This document shows positions 36,908 to 46,005 of a DNA stretch of 64,000 bases, piece after piece. How positions within the stretch are numbered: position 1 is the first letter of the stretch; each line of letters begins with the position of its first letter. The position numbers and the translations under genes were made by a program. The notes below the pieces were generated by a model. It was not told where the DNA came from. It saw only the letters and a list, made by a program, of their open reading frames with translations, and ran no database searches. The stretch lies in the NCBI GenBank assembly GCA_000212915.1, contig CM001167.1, positions 421,780 through 485,779 of the forward strand. Reading direction: 5' to 3'. This DNA is from Bacteroides coprosuis DSM 18011. Its GTDB lineage: Bacteria > Bacteroidota > Bacteroidia > Bacteroidales > Bacteroidaceae.

Positions 36908-39631
36908 ATGAAACAAAAACTGATGGCACTTATAATGCTACTCTGTTCTTTCCCAGTTATGGCTCAAACCGCTGGTGAAATTAGAGGGAAAATTATAAAT
37001 GCTGAAACTAAAGAGCCGCTGCAAGGAATTGCGGTAATTTTGCGAGGACATAACTATACAACAGAAACCGATGAAACTGGAGCTTTCCGCTTTAGTGAAA
37101 TTGAAGGTACATCTGATGTCTTAGTTATAACTTCGGCAAGAATCATGGCGAAAGAATTAACAGTGAAGTACAATTCCAATCAAGTAACTTGGTTGAAAGA
37201 TATAGAAGTATCTGTTAAGCAGTTCAACAATGATAAGAACTTAATTGGTCTTATTGATGAGGATATGATTGGCGACGATGAAGGAGGACTAACGCAAGAT
37301 GTTAGCCCGATGATCATCCTTTCTAATGATATGTACTTAAATAATATTGCTTATCAGCTATCTCCTATGCGCTTTAAAGTTCGTGGTTATGATAATAACT
37401 ATGAGCAGAAGTTTATCAATGGTGTAGCTTTCAATGATCAAGTACGTGGAGTATTCAATTATTCTGCTATTGGTGCATTAAATGATGCTACTCGTAATGG
37501 TGATGCTGCCGATTATTTAGCACCATCTCGTTTCTCTTTTGGGGGAGTAGGTCGTGCAGAAAATATCAATATGCGTTCTGCAAACTATGCACATGGCGGT
37601 AAAATAACAGGATCGTATACTAATCGTAACTACTATCTTCGTGGTATGGTAAGCTATGCTACAGGTCTGAGAGATGACGGCTGGGCATTTAACTTTACTG
37701 TAGGAGGTCGTTACTCTGATAGAGGAAGTATTGATGGTGTTTTCTATAATAATATCTCTTATTCTATTGGAGCCGAAAAGCAATGGGACAATGGTAGACA
37801 TAGTCTCTCTTTCGTAACCTTTGGTTCTCCTGTAAAGAGAGGTCAACAAGGAGGATCATATCAAGAAGTATATGATCTGAGAGATAACAACCTCTATAAT
37901 CCGAATTGGGGTTATCAAAATGGAAAACGTCGTAACTCTAAAGTAGTTCGTTCATTTGACCCAACTGCTATCCTTTCACATGTGTGGAAGATTAATGAAA
38001 ATATGAGATTAACAACTGGAGTTGGAGCACACTATAATCGTTATGGTGGTACTGCACTGAACTGGTATAATGCTCCTGATCCACGTCCAGACTATTACAG
38101 ATATCTTCCTTCATACTTCGCAGATAGTCCTGAAGTAGAAGATTATTATAAATACTTATGGAGTGTAGGTGATCCAACTGTTACTCAGATCGACTGGGAT
38201 AATATGTATCATATTAACCAAATGGCTGGAAGACAAGGAAATGATGCTGCTTTATATATGCTGGAAGAAAGACGAAAGGATTTATTTGAAATCTCTATGA
38301 ACTCTACTTTCGATGCAGATATTAATGAAAATATGAAATTCATCGGAGGTATTGGATTGAGAAATTCTCAGTCTTACCAGTTTAAAACTGTTGATGACCT
38401 ACTAGGTTCTCAATACGTTTTAGATATTGATAAGTTTGCTGAACGCGATTTTCCTGGAAACCCAGATGTCGTACAGAATGATATGTTGAAACCAAATCGT
38501 AGAGCTTATAAAGGTGATGTGTTTGGTTATGACTTTAAATTTAATATCAATAATGCCAACTTATGGTTCCAGAATGTCTATAAATATCGTGGTGTAGACT
38601 TTTATTACGGTGCTAAATTGTCGTATACTGATTTTCATCGTAAAGGCTATATGATGAATGGTCGTTACCCCGATAATTCTCATGGAAGAGGACAAAATCA
38701 TTCATTTGTAGATTACGGACTAAAGGCAGGTTTGACTTATAAGATCAATGGCCGTCACTTCATCACAGCAAATGTGGGTTATATGACAGAGGCACCATTG
38801 GTAGATAAATCTTATATCTCTCCTCGAATTTCAGATTATACAGCTGATGATATGAAGAGTGCAGGAATCTTTACTGCCGACTTGAGTTATGTGTTTTCTT
38901 TACCATCTATCCATGGTCGTGTATCTGTATTCCAAACAAACTTCTATGATTTAATGCAGAGAGCTAGTTATTACCATGATACTGAACGTACCTTTGTTAA
39001 TCACCTATTATCAGGTGTGAATAAAGTTCACAGAGGTATCGAACTTGGTTTTAATTATAAACTAAATGATAATTGGAACTTTGACGTAGCTGGTACAATT
39101 GCAGAATACTATTATAGCAATAACCCTGATGGTACAATTAGCTATGAAAATGGTAAAGAGATGGGTATTAAGGAAACAGTTTACTTAAAAGACTCTTATG
39201 TAGGTAGTACTCCTCAAATAGCAGGTACTTTAGGTATCAATTATTTCCGTAATTATTGGTTCTTAAGTATGAATATCAATGGCTTTGGTAGAAACTATAT
39301 TGATGTTGCTCCTATGCGTCGTTTGGCTTCAAATTATGTAAACGTTGCTCCTGGAACTCCTCAATATGATGCTTATCGTCAATTGACTCATCAAGAACGT
39401 TATAGCAGTGCTTATACACTAGATTTATCTATTGGTAAAATATTCTACCTAAAAAATAGAAACTCTGTTAACTTTAATCTATCTGTAAATAATCTATTAA
39501 ATAGAGAAAATATAAAAACAGGTGGTTATGAGCAAGGACGTCTTGATTTAGACAAGCCAAATAAATTTAGTTCTCGCTATTTTTATATGCAAGGAATCAA
39601 CTGCTTCTTAAATGCTAGTTATAAATTTTAA
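36908..39631 (+). CDS. TonB-dependent outer-membrane receptor with carboxypeptidase-regulatory N-domain
   Basis: A 907-residue outer-membrane importer. Signal peptide 1-20 (ending VMAQ). Residues about 22-105 are the CarboxypepD-regulatory-like domain common in Bacteroidetes receptors (GEIRGKIINAETKEPLQGIA). A plug-like region follows (MIILSNDMYLNNIAYQLSPM, RFKVRGYDNNYEQKFINGV), then a long barrel rich in aromatic strands. The C-terminal strand ends in INCFLNASYKF, the usual barrel-insertion signal. No SusD-type partner gene is adjacent; the tandem-DUF5689 lipoprotein occupies that place. Uptake of a nucleic-acid-derived ligand is inferred only from the flanking nucleases. Confidence 0.88.
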   Translation: MKQKLMALIMLLCSFPVMAQTAGEIRGKIINAETKEPLQGIAVILRGHNYTTETDETGAFRFSEIEGTSDVLVITSARIMAKELTVKYNSNQVTWLKDIEVSVKQFNNDKNLIGLIDEDMIGDDEGGLTQDVSPMIILSNDMYLNNIAYQLSPMRFKVRGYDNNYEQKFINGVAFNDQVRGVFNYSAIGALNDATRNGDAADYLAPSRFSFGGVGRAENINMRSANYAHGGKITGSYTNRNYYLRGMVSYATGLRDDGWAFNFTVGGRYSDRGSIDGVFYNNISYSIGAEKQWDNGRHSLSFVTFGSPVKRGQQGGSYQEVYDLRDNNLYNPNWGYQNGKRRNSKVVRSFDPTAILSHVWKINENMRLTTGVGAHYNRYGGTALNWYNAPDPRPDYYRYLPSYFADSPEVEDYYKYLWSVGDPTVTQIDWDNMYHINQMAGRQGNDAALYMLEERRKDLFEISMNSTFDADINENMKFIGGIGLRNSQSYQFKTVDDLLGSQYVLDIDKFAERDFPGNPDVVQNDMLKPNRRAYKGDVFGYDFKFNINNANLWFQNVYKYRGVDFYYGAKLSYTDFHRKGYMMNGRYPDNSHGRGQNHSFVDYGLKAGLTYKINGRHFITANVGYMTEAPLVDKSYISPRISDYTADDMKSAGIFTADLSYVFSLPSIHGRVSVFQTNFYDLMQRASYYHDTERTFVNHLLSGVNKVHRGIELGFNYKLNDNWNFDVAGTIAEYYYSNNPDGTISYENGKEMGIKETVYLKDSYVGSTPQIAGTLGINYFRNYWFLSMNINGFGRNYIDVAPMRRLASNYVNVAPGTPQYDAYRQLTHQERYSSAYTLDLSIGKIFYLKNRNSVNFNLSVNNLLNRENIKTGGYEQGRLDLDKPNKFSSRYFYMQGINCFLNASYKF

Positions 39632-39657
39632 GTAAATACTCCATAAAGAAATAAGAT

Positions 39658-41697
39658 ATGAAAACAATAAATAAAATACTAGGCTTGCTTTTATTCTTTA
39701 CATTAGCAGCCACAGGTTGTTCTAGGGATTATGATACCCCTCCTTTAAATAAACCTGAGTATACAGGTCCAGAGGAAAACATTACAATTGCTGAACTTAA
39801 AGAACAATATAAAGATGTAACTCAAGGTTCACCAAAGCTTATTGAATTTGAATATATTTTAAAAGCTAATATTACAAGTAGCGATGCATCTGGAAATATC
39901 TTTAAGCAAATTTATGTTCAAGATAAGACAGGTGGCATAAACTTTGGTGCAGACCAAAATAATACGTCTACAGAATATGCACTAGGTCAAACTGTATATA
40001 TTAATCTTCATGGATTATATGTTGTGGAATATGGTGGTCAATTGCAAATAGGTTATGATAAAACTCAAGCAAATCGTATTCCTTGGGAAATATTTAAGGC
40101 ACATGTTGTGAAAGATGGTTGGCCAAATCTTAAAGCTATCGAACCTACTGTAATTACTGATTTCAGTAAACTAGATGATAAAGTAGTAAATACTTTGGTT
40201 AGACTTGACGGAGTTAACTTCCCTGATGGCGGTAAACTTCCTTATGCTGAAGATCAAAAAACAGTTAATAGAGATCTTAAAGATGCTCAAGGCAATAAAA
40301 TTATTTTGAGAACTAGTGGATACTCTAATTTCTACAAAGAGCTTTTACCTGTAGGTACTGGTAGTATTATTGGTATTATGGGTAAACACAATAGCGATTG
40401 GCAGTTAACTATTCGTTCTATTGACGATGTTTTAGACTTTGATGGTGTAACTCCTGGTGAACCAGAAGTACCTGTTGATCCTGAAGATCCAAATGCAAAA
40501 CCGAATATATCAATGATTGAGTTTGCTTCAAAATATGCTGGTGCAACATCAGATGCTCCAATTAAAATTGAAGATGACATCAAAATTGGTGGTGTTATTG
40601 TAAGTGATGATACTGATAGCAATGTATTCAAAAAGGTTTATATCCAAGATGAAACAGGTGGTATCACTGTGGGTGTTAATGATAATTTTGTAGCAAAGAA
40701 ATATCCTGTAGGTACAAAAATTGTTTTTGATGCAAAAGGATTGGATGCTGTAGTTTTTGGTGGCTTACTTCAAATTGGTTCTGCAACTGCAGGTGCAAAT
40801 AGAATTGAGATGGCTGAGTTTGAGAAACGTGCTGTTATCGTTTCTACTGGAAATGCAGTAACTCCTAAAGTAACTACTATTGCCGCTCTTGGTAATGTAG
40901 ATCTTAATACCATTATTCAATTAGATGGTGTTCATTTTGTAGAAGCTGGTCAACCTTATGCTGATCCTAAAGTAAATACAAATAGAACAATTAAAGACGC
41001 TACTGGTAAAACAATCATTATGAGAAATAGTGGTTACTCTAAATTTGCAGCAGAAATCCTTCCTCAAGGAACAGGTACCGTTGTAGGTGTAGTTGAAACA
41101 TTTAATGGTAGCTGGCAATTCACTGTTCGTAGTACTAAGGATGTGAAAAATTTTGATGGTCAAGAACCAGAAGAACCAACAGATCCAGAAGTACCTTCAG
41201 GCGATGTTATATTGAAAGAAACATTTGGTGCGAACTTCCCTAAACCAGAAAATGCTCCATGGCCTAAAGTTGCAGATTATACAGGATATGATAACAAAAC
41301 TGTAAAATACGCTGATTCAACTACTAATGCTGACATTAGAAACATTAAAGGTTCACCAAATCATGTATGGTTAAAAGCTAATAATGATTGTGAATTCGAA
41401 ATATCTAATATACCTAATGTAAATGGTAAAACGTTAGTTTTGGCTTACGATGCAGCAGCAAATGTTTATAATCCAACAGATGAAACCAACTTAAACACAA
41501 TTGAAGTTTGGTATAATGGAAAGCAACTACCTACAGAATCTAAGGATGTTAAGGGTAAAGATGATTTAAATAAATTTTATACTCTTAAAATTTCTGATAT
41601 TAAAGGTGTAGATGGTGCTACCTTGAAATTTGTTGTAAAAGGTGCTGCTAATAAATATGGCTTACGCTTAGGCAATATAAATCTTAGCGTAAAATAA
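39658..41697 (+). CDS. Surface lipoprotein with two DUF5689 domains and beta-sandwich C-terminus
   Basis: A 679-residue lipoprotein (lipobox ATGC, Cys21, then SRDYDTPPL). It has two copies of the DUF5689-type module at about 40-265 and 280-505. Equivalent blocks are GNIFKQIYVQDKTGGINFG with SNVFKKVYIQDETGGITVG, and WQLTIRSIDDV with WQFTVRSTKDV. Each has the look of an OB-fold-like barrel, which in other families often binds nucleic acid, but I cannot prove the fold. A linker of EEP repeats leads to the C-terminal beta-sandwich (about 520-679, VILKETFGANFP to YGLRLGNINLSVK). It lies directly after the receptor gene, in the SusD position. Confidence 0.85.
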   Translation: MKTINKILGLLLFFTLAATGCSRDYDTPPLNKPEYTGPEENITIAELKEQYKDVTQGSPKLIEFEYILKANITSSDASGNIFKQIYVQDKTGGINFGADQNNTSTEYALGQTVYINLHGLYVVEYGGQLQIGYDKTQANRIPWEIFKAHVVKDGWPNLKAIEPTVITDFSKLDDKVVNTLVRLDGVNFPDGGKLPYAEDQKTVNRDLKDAQGNKIILRTSGYSNFYKELLPVGTGSIIGIMGKHNSDWQLTIRSIDDVLDFDGVTPGEPEVPVDPEDPNAKPNISMIEFASKYAGATSDAPIKIEDDIKIGGVIVSDDTDSNVFKKVYIQDETGGITVGVNDNFVAKKYPVGTKIVFDAKGLDAVVFGGLLQIGSATAGANRIEMAEFEKRAVIVSTGNAVTPKVTTIAALGNVDLNTIIQLDGVHFVEAGQPYADPKVNTNRTIKDATGKTIIMRNSGYSKFAAEILPQGTGTVVGVVETFNGSWQFTVRSTKDVKNFDGQEPEEPTDPEVPSGDVILKETFGANFPKPENAPWPKVADYTGYDNKTVKYADSTTNADIRNIKGSPNHVWLKANNDCEFEISNIPNVNGKTLVLAYDAAANVYNPTDETNLNTIEVWYNGKQLPTESKDVKGKDDLNKFYTLKISDIKGVDGATLKFVVKGAANKYGLRLGNINLSVK

Positions 41698-41719
41698 TAA
41701 TTGACTAAAGAAAATAGCT

Positions 41720-42754
41720 ATGAAATTTAAATATCTATTACTGACTCTTTGTTTATCATTTGGTTTCACACAGATGAAGGCTCAAAAGTCTTATGCTACT
41801 TACTGTGTAGCCTTCTACAATGTGGAAAACCTTTTTGATACAGAAGATGATGTAGATAATCCTGGGGATGATGAGTACCTACCAAATGGGGCCAATGCTT
41901 GGACTCCTGGTAAGTATCAAAAGAAGTTGGATAATATAGCTAAGGTTATTAGTCGTATTGGTAAAGATTACTGTCCTGCTGGTCCTGCAATCCTTGGAGT
42001 TTCTGAGGTTGAAAACCGTAGAGTATTGGAAGATCTTGTAAAGAACGAACGTATCTCTGATGTGGGTTATGAAATCGTTCATTATGAATCTCCAGACTGG
42101 CGTGGTATTGACGTAGCTTTACTATATAATCCAAAGCTATTTAGAGTAACAAATACAGTTGCTCAGCCTTATATATTACCTGATAACCCTAACTTCAAGA
42201 CTCGTGATCAGTTGTTAGTAAGTGGAGTTCTTGCTGGAGAACCCGTGCATGTTATTGTTAACCACTGGCCATCGCGTTATGGTAGTAAATCAACTGAACT
42301 TCGTGAGTATGCAGCTTCAATCACTAAATCTTTAGTAGATTCTTTACAGCAGATTGATCCAGAAGCAAAGGTGATTATCATGGGGGACTTAAATGATGAT
42401 CCAGATGATAGAAGTACTCGTGTAGTTTTAAACGCGAAGAAATATCAAAAGGATGTGAAGCCAGGTGGTTATTACAATACCATGTGGAGATTATATGATT
42501 TAGGCGTAGGTTCACTAGGTTACCAAGGTAAATGGAACTTATTTGACCAAATCATTATTACTCACAGCTTATTAGGTTCTGAAACATCATCTCTTAAGTT
42601 TTGGAGGTCGGAAGTGTTTAATAAAGATTTCTTGATTCGTAAAGAAGGAAAACGTAAAGGTTATCCTTGGAGAACATTTGACGGAAATACATTTATTGAT
42701 GGTTATAGTGACCACTTCCCAACTCTAATCTATTTGATTAAAGAAATTAAATAG
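41720..42754 (+). CDS. Secreted endonuclease/exonuclease/phosphatase-family protein
   Basis: 344 residues with a signal peptide (1-22, ending MKAQ), so periplasmic or extracellular. The EEP (DNase I-like) active-site motifs are complete: FYNVENLFDT, the metal-binding Glu in LGVSEVENR, RGIDVALLYNP, the His in VNHWPSR, the Asp and Asn in MGDLNDDP, LFDQIIIT, and the final SDH in GYSDHFPTLIY. The family includes DNases, exonucleases and some phosphodiesterases. Beside a NUC1 nuclease and a receptor, a nuclease or phosphodiesterase role is most likely. It is the last gene of the set, before a strong terminator. Confidence 0.92.
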   Translation: MKFKYLLLTLCLSFGFTQMKAQKSYATYCVAFYNVENLFDTEDDVDNPGDDEYLPNGANAWTPGKYQKKLDNIAKVISRIGKDYCPAGPAILGVSEVENRRVLEDLVKNERISDVGYEIVHYESPDWRGIDVALLYNPKLFRVTNTVAQPYILPDNPNFKTRDQLLVSGVLAGEPVHVIVNHWPSRYGSKSTELREYAASITKSLVDSLQQIDPEAKVIIMGDLNDDPDDRSTRVVLNAKKYQKDVKPGGYYNTMWRLYDLGVGSLGYQGKWNLFDQIIITHSLLGSETSSLKFWRSEVFNKDFLIRKEGKRKGYPWRTFDGNTFIDGYSDHFPTLIYLIKEIK

Positions 42755-42774
42755 TATTAAAAAATAAATGAGTG

Positions 42775-42816
42775 TGAGGCACTTTCTATATCTTTAGAAA
42801 GTGCCTCATTTTTTTA
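42775..42816 (+). terminator. Terminator ending the nuclease locus
   Basis: A perfect 14-bp stem TGAGGCACTTTCTA / TAGAAAGTGCCTCA followed by seven T. Confidence 0.92.
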
Positions 42817-42817
42817 T

Positions 42818-43546
42818 ATGAAATTAAAAGAACAATTAGATCTCCTTCGAGAGAAATACAATACAAAAGCTTTTATAGAAAGTGATCCAGTTCAGTTTCC
42901 TCATCGTTTTAAAGACAAGAAAGATATAGAAATTGTTAGTTTTCTTATCGCTACTATTTCATGGGGCAAACGCCCTATGATACTTAAGTCTGCAGAAAAG
43001 ATGTTGAATCTTATGGGAAATACTCCATATAGTTATATTATGGATGAAGGGTATCTTTCTTTAGAGAATAAGAATATTCATCGCACTTTTTTTGAAAATG
43101 ATTTACAATACTATTGTAAGGGATTACACTCTATTTATTCTCAATATCCAGATCTAGAGCAAGTGTTTATTCAGAAAGAATCTCTCTGGGAGGGCATACA
43201 TCTTTATAGAGATTTAATGAAAAATGCAAACCTAGGAGTAGAAACTAAGCATATCTCTAATCCGTTAAAAAATTCTGCTTGTAAGCGTTTGTTTATGGGG
43301 CTTCGTTGGCTGATAAGAAAGGACGGTATTGTAGATTTAGGTGTTTGGAAAAATTTAAATCCTTCTCAGCTATATATCCCTTTAGATACTCATGTTGCAC
43401 GAGTTTCTCGTGAAATGGGACTTTTAACTCGTAAAAGCAATGATCGTAAGGCCGTGGAAGAGTTAACAAATAATCTCCGAAAATTAGATCCAGTAGATCC
43501 GATAAGTTATGATTTTGCATTATTTGGCTGGGGTGAAGATCGTTAG
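42818..43546 (+). CDS. TIGR02757 family protein
   Basis: A 242-residue conserved Bacteroidetes protein. VSFLIATISWGKRPMI, LHSIYSQYPDLE, LFMGLRWLIRKDGIVDLGVW and IPLDTHVARVSREMGLL match TIGR02757, a family without known biochemistry. Its helical layout, and GKR/DTHVARV-type motifs, recall HhH-GPD DNA glycosylases such as Ogg-like enzymes; that is an inference. It is cytoplasmic. Its ATG is within a few bases of the preceding terminator tail, so promoter placement is unclear and it might depend on read-through. Confidence 0.85.
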   Translation: MKLKEQLDLLREKYNTKAFIESDPVQFPHRFKDKKDIEIVSFLIATISWGKRPMILKSAEKMLNLMGNTPYSYIMDEGYLSLENKNIHRTFFENDLQYYCKGLHSIYSQYPDLEQVFIQKESLWEGIHLYRDLMKNANLGVETKHISNPLKNSACKRLFMGLRWLIRKDGIVDLGVWKNLNPSQLYIPLDTHVARVSREMGLLTRKSNDRKAVEELTNNLRKLDPVDPISYDFALFGWGEDR

Positions 43547-43561
43547 TTTCTAAAAGATAGC

Positions 43562-43569
43562 TATCTTTG
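43562..43569 (+). promoter_or_regulatory. -7 box for ychF
   Basis: TATCTTTG matches TAnnTTTG, about 67 bases before the ychF start. Confidence 0.5.
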
Positions 43570-43635
43570 CACAACTTTAAATATTAAGGTGTTAAATCGA
43601 AGAAAAATATAATCAGTATAAAATAACAATCAATA

Positions 43636-44736
43636 ATGGCATTACAATGTGGTATTGTTGGACTACCAAATGTGGGTAAGTCCACTCTTTTTAATTGCTT
43701 ATCTAACGCTAAAGCTCAGGCAGCAAACTTCCCTTTCTGTACTATAGAACCAAATGTGGGAGTAATAACTGTACCTGATGAGCGCTTGAATAAGCTAGCT
43801 GAACTTGTACATCCTCAAAGAATTCTCCCAACTACTGTGGAGATTGTGGATATTGCAGGGTTAGTAAAAGGAGCGAGTAAAGGTGAAGGTTTAGGAAATA
43901 AGTTTTTGGCAAACATACGTGAGACAGATGCGATTATCCATGTTTTACGTTGCTTTGATGATGATAATGTGACTCATGTTGATGGTTCAATCAATCCTGT
44001 ACGTGACAAAGAAATTATTGATTCAGAATTACAGTTGAAAGATCTTGAAACAGTAGAACAGAGAATCCAAAAGGTGTACAAACAAGCTCAAACCGGGGAT
44101 GCACATGCTAAAACGCTTCATAATGTATTAATTCAATATAAGGCTGCACTAGAAGAAGGTAAATCTGCTCGTTCAGTAGAATTTGAATCTTTAGATGAAA
44201 TTGATGCTGCGAAAGACTTATTCTTGTTAACAAATAAGCCTGTTATGTATGTGTGTAACGTTGATGAAGATAGTGCATCAAAGGGGAATAAGCACGTTGA
44301 GGCTGTTCGGGAAGCAGTAAAAGATGAACATGCAGAAATCTTGATTGTTGCTGCTAAAACAGAGTCTGAGATAGCTGAACTTGAAACTTATGAAGAACGT
44401 CAAATGTTTTTAGCTGATGTAGGTTTGGAGGAATCTGGAGTAAGTCGTTTGATTAAATCTGCCTATTCTTTATTAGACTTGCAAACTTACTTCACCGCTG
44501 GAGAAGTTGAAGTTAGAGCTTGGACGTTTCATAAAGGTTGGAAGGCTCCTCAATGTGCTGGAGTTATTCATACCGACTTTGAAAAAGGGTTTATTCGTGC
44601 AGAAGTTATCAAGTACGAAGATTTTATTAAATATGGCTCAGAAACAGCTGTTCGTGAAGCTGGAAAAATGGGTGTAGAAGGAAAAGAATACTTAGTTCAG
44701 GATGGTGATATCATGCACTTCCGCTTCAATGTGTAA
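43636..44736 (+). CDS. ychF: YchF/OLA1 family ribosome-associated ATPase
   Basis: A 366-residue P-loop protein of the Obg-related YchF group, which hydrolyses ATP and associates with ribosomes. The G1 motif GLPNVGKSTLFN, G2/G3 region NFPFCTIEPNVG and VDIAGLVKGASKGEGLG, and a non-canonical G4 (VMYVCNVDED in place of NKxD) fit ATP preference. The C-terminal TGS-like domain (TFHKGWKAPQCAGVIHTDFE, YLVQDGDIMHFRFNV) is complete. It has its own promoter and terminator. Confidence 0.97.
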   Translation: MALQCGIVGLPNVGKSTLFNCLSNAKAQAANFPFCTIEPNVGVITVPDERLNKLAELVHPQRILPTTVEIVDIAGLVKGASKGEGLGNKFLANIRETDAIIHVLRCFDDDNVTHVDGSINPVRDKEIIDSELQLKDLETVEQRIQKVYKQAQTGDAHAKTLHNVLIQYKAALEEGKSARSVEFESLDEIDAAKDLFLLTNKPVMYVCNVDEDSASKGNKHVEAVREAVKDEHAEILIVAAKTESEIAELETYEERQMFLADVGLEESGVSRLIKSAYSLLDLQTYFTAGEVEVRAWTFHKGWKAPQCAGVIHTDFEKGFIRAEVIKYEDFIKYGSETAVREAGKMGVEGKEYLVQDGDIMHFRFNV

Positions 44737-44762
44737 AAGATGTAAGTATAAGATATTTGAAG

Positions 44763-44800
44763 AATAGAGGATAGTAGTTTTACTAATCCTCTATTTTTTT
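44763..44800 (+). terminator. Terminator of ychF
   Basis: Stem AATAGAGGAT / ATCCTCTATT followed by a T run. Confidence 0.85.
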
Positions 44801-44879
44801 ATGTAGTCTTGTATATATTACTTTACTTTGGAGTCAACATCGAGTAAACAAAATTGAAACATATTCAAAATACAAATAT

Positions 44880-45728
44880 ATGATAAATACCATATCTCTT
44901 TTTATTGAATGGGATCCGAGTCCTGTTCTCTTTAGTCTAGGAAGTTTACCTATCAAATATTATGGCCTTTTTTGGGCTATAGGAATTGCGTTAGGTTATT
45001 ATGTTGTGCGTTATCAATACAGAGATAAAGGCATTGATGAGAAGATATTTGAACCCTTATTCTTTTACTGCTTTGTAGGGATTCTACTAGGTGCTCGCCT
45101 AGGACATTGTCTTTTCTATGATCCTGAGTATTATCTAGCCAATCCTCTTGAAATATTTTTACCTGTGAAGTTTCTAGATGGAGGAGGTTGGAAGTTTACT
45201 GGTTATGCAGGGTTAGCCAGTCACGGAGGTACAATCGGATTAATCATAGCATTATGGATGTATTGCAGAAAGACAAAAATGAATTACATTGATGTTTTGG
45301 ATATGATAGCTGTAGCAACTCCTATCACAGCATGCTGGATACGTTTAGCAAACTTGATGAACTCTGAAATTATAGGTATGCCTACCGATAAGCCATGGGC
45401 TTTTATCTTTACTAGAGTAGATATGTTACCACGTCACCCTGCTCAGCTGTATGAGGCTTTGGCTTATTTAGCTCTATTTTTTATTATGATTTATTTGTAT
45501 AAGAAATACGATAAAAAATTTCATAGAGGTTTCTATTTTGGATTATGTCTAACATTTATCTTTGTTTTTAGATTCTTTGTTGAGTTTATTAAAGAAGATC
45601 AAGTAGATTTTGAAGCAGGAATGCTTTTGAATATGGGCCAATGGCTAAGTATACCCTTTATAATACTAGGTATAGCTTCTATTTTTATGGGTAAGAAGCT
45701 TGATAACTGGGGATCTAAAAAGAAATAA
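44880..45728 (+). CDS. lgt: Prolipoprotein diacylglyceryl transferase
   Basis: A 282-residue inner-membrane enzyme that attaches diacylglycerol to the lipobox cysteine of prolipoproteins. It has about seven membrane spans. Motifs include [19 protein letters not shown], the Lgt signature region [28 protein letters not shown], and [15 protein letters not shown] with the conserved Arg-Asn, then [10 protein letters not shown]. It would process the lipoproteins of the nuclease locus, though as a general housekeeping enzyme. Confidence 0.97.
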   Translation: MINTISLFIEWDPSPVLFSLGSLPIKYYGLFWAIGIALGYYVVRYQYRDKGIDEKIFEPLFFYCFVGILLGARLGHCLFYDPEYYLANPLEIFLPVKFLDGGGWKFTGYAGLASHGGTIGLIIALWMYCRKTKMNYIDVLDMIAVATPITACWIRLANLMNSEIIGMPTDKPWAFIFTRVDMLPRHPAQLYEALAYLALFFIMIYLYKKYDKKFHRGFYFGLCLTFIFVFRFFVEFIKEDQVDFEAGMLLNMGQWLSIPFIILGIASIFMGKKLDNWGSKKK

Positions 45729-45743
45729 ATATATTATACAAGG

Positions 45744-45770
45744 AAAGCCTATTTAGATAGGCTTTTTTTA
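45744..45770 (+). terminator. Terminator of lgt
   Basis: Stem AAAGCCTAT / ATAGGCTTT followed by T residues. A second perfect 18-bp palindrome without a T run lies at 45789-45806. Confidence 0.85.
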
Positions 45771-45841
45771 TGGATACCCAAAAAAGAGAACACTTTTAAA
45801 AGTGTTTATATAAGACACCTCAATAGAGTATAGTATTATTT

Positions 45842-45896
45842 TAACACCGACATGAGAATGCTTTGACACCGACATGTCATTCTCATGTCGGTGTTA
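45842..45896. repeat. Compound palindromic repeat, copy C (ACACCGAYATG x3)
   Basis: Units are plus at 45844-45854, plus at 45866-45876 and minus at 45884-45894, the same order as copy A. Outer arms form a perfect 19-bp inverted repeat (45842-45860 with 45878-45896) around a 17-base loop that carries the middle unit. The 18-mer at 45860-45877 is identical to 12043-12060 in copy A. It lies in the gap between the convergent lgt and mutS genes; the rest of that gap shows nothing else. Confidence 0.87.
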
Positions 45897-46005
45897 TGTT
45901 GATACTATAACTCGGTTACAATATTTTTTATCTCTTGTATAAGAAGGCGGAAAAACTTTAAATAATTAAATGGATGTTGGTGTTAATTAAGTTAAAACCA
46001 AATGC

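Noticed and set aside
40471-40510. Coding-sequence repeats in the Pro/Glu linkers of the lipoproteins as a phase-variation tract.
   Set aside because: Repeats are short and imperfect, and in-frame; there is no homopolymer or long tandem array that would slip.
12024-45896. Roughly even spacing of the three ACACCGAYATG repeats (about 16.4 and 17.4 kb).
   Set aside because: Three points are too few to claim periodicity; a whole-genome count would be needed.
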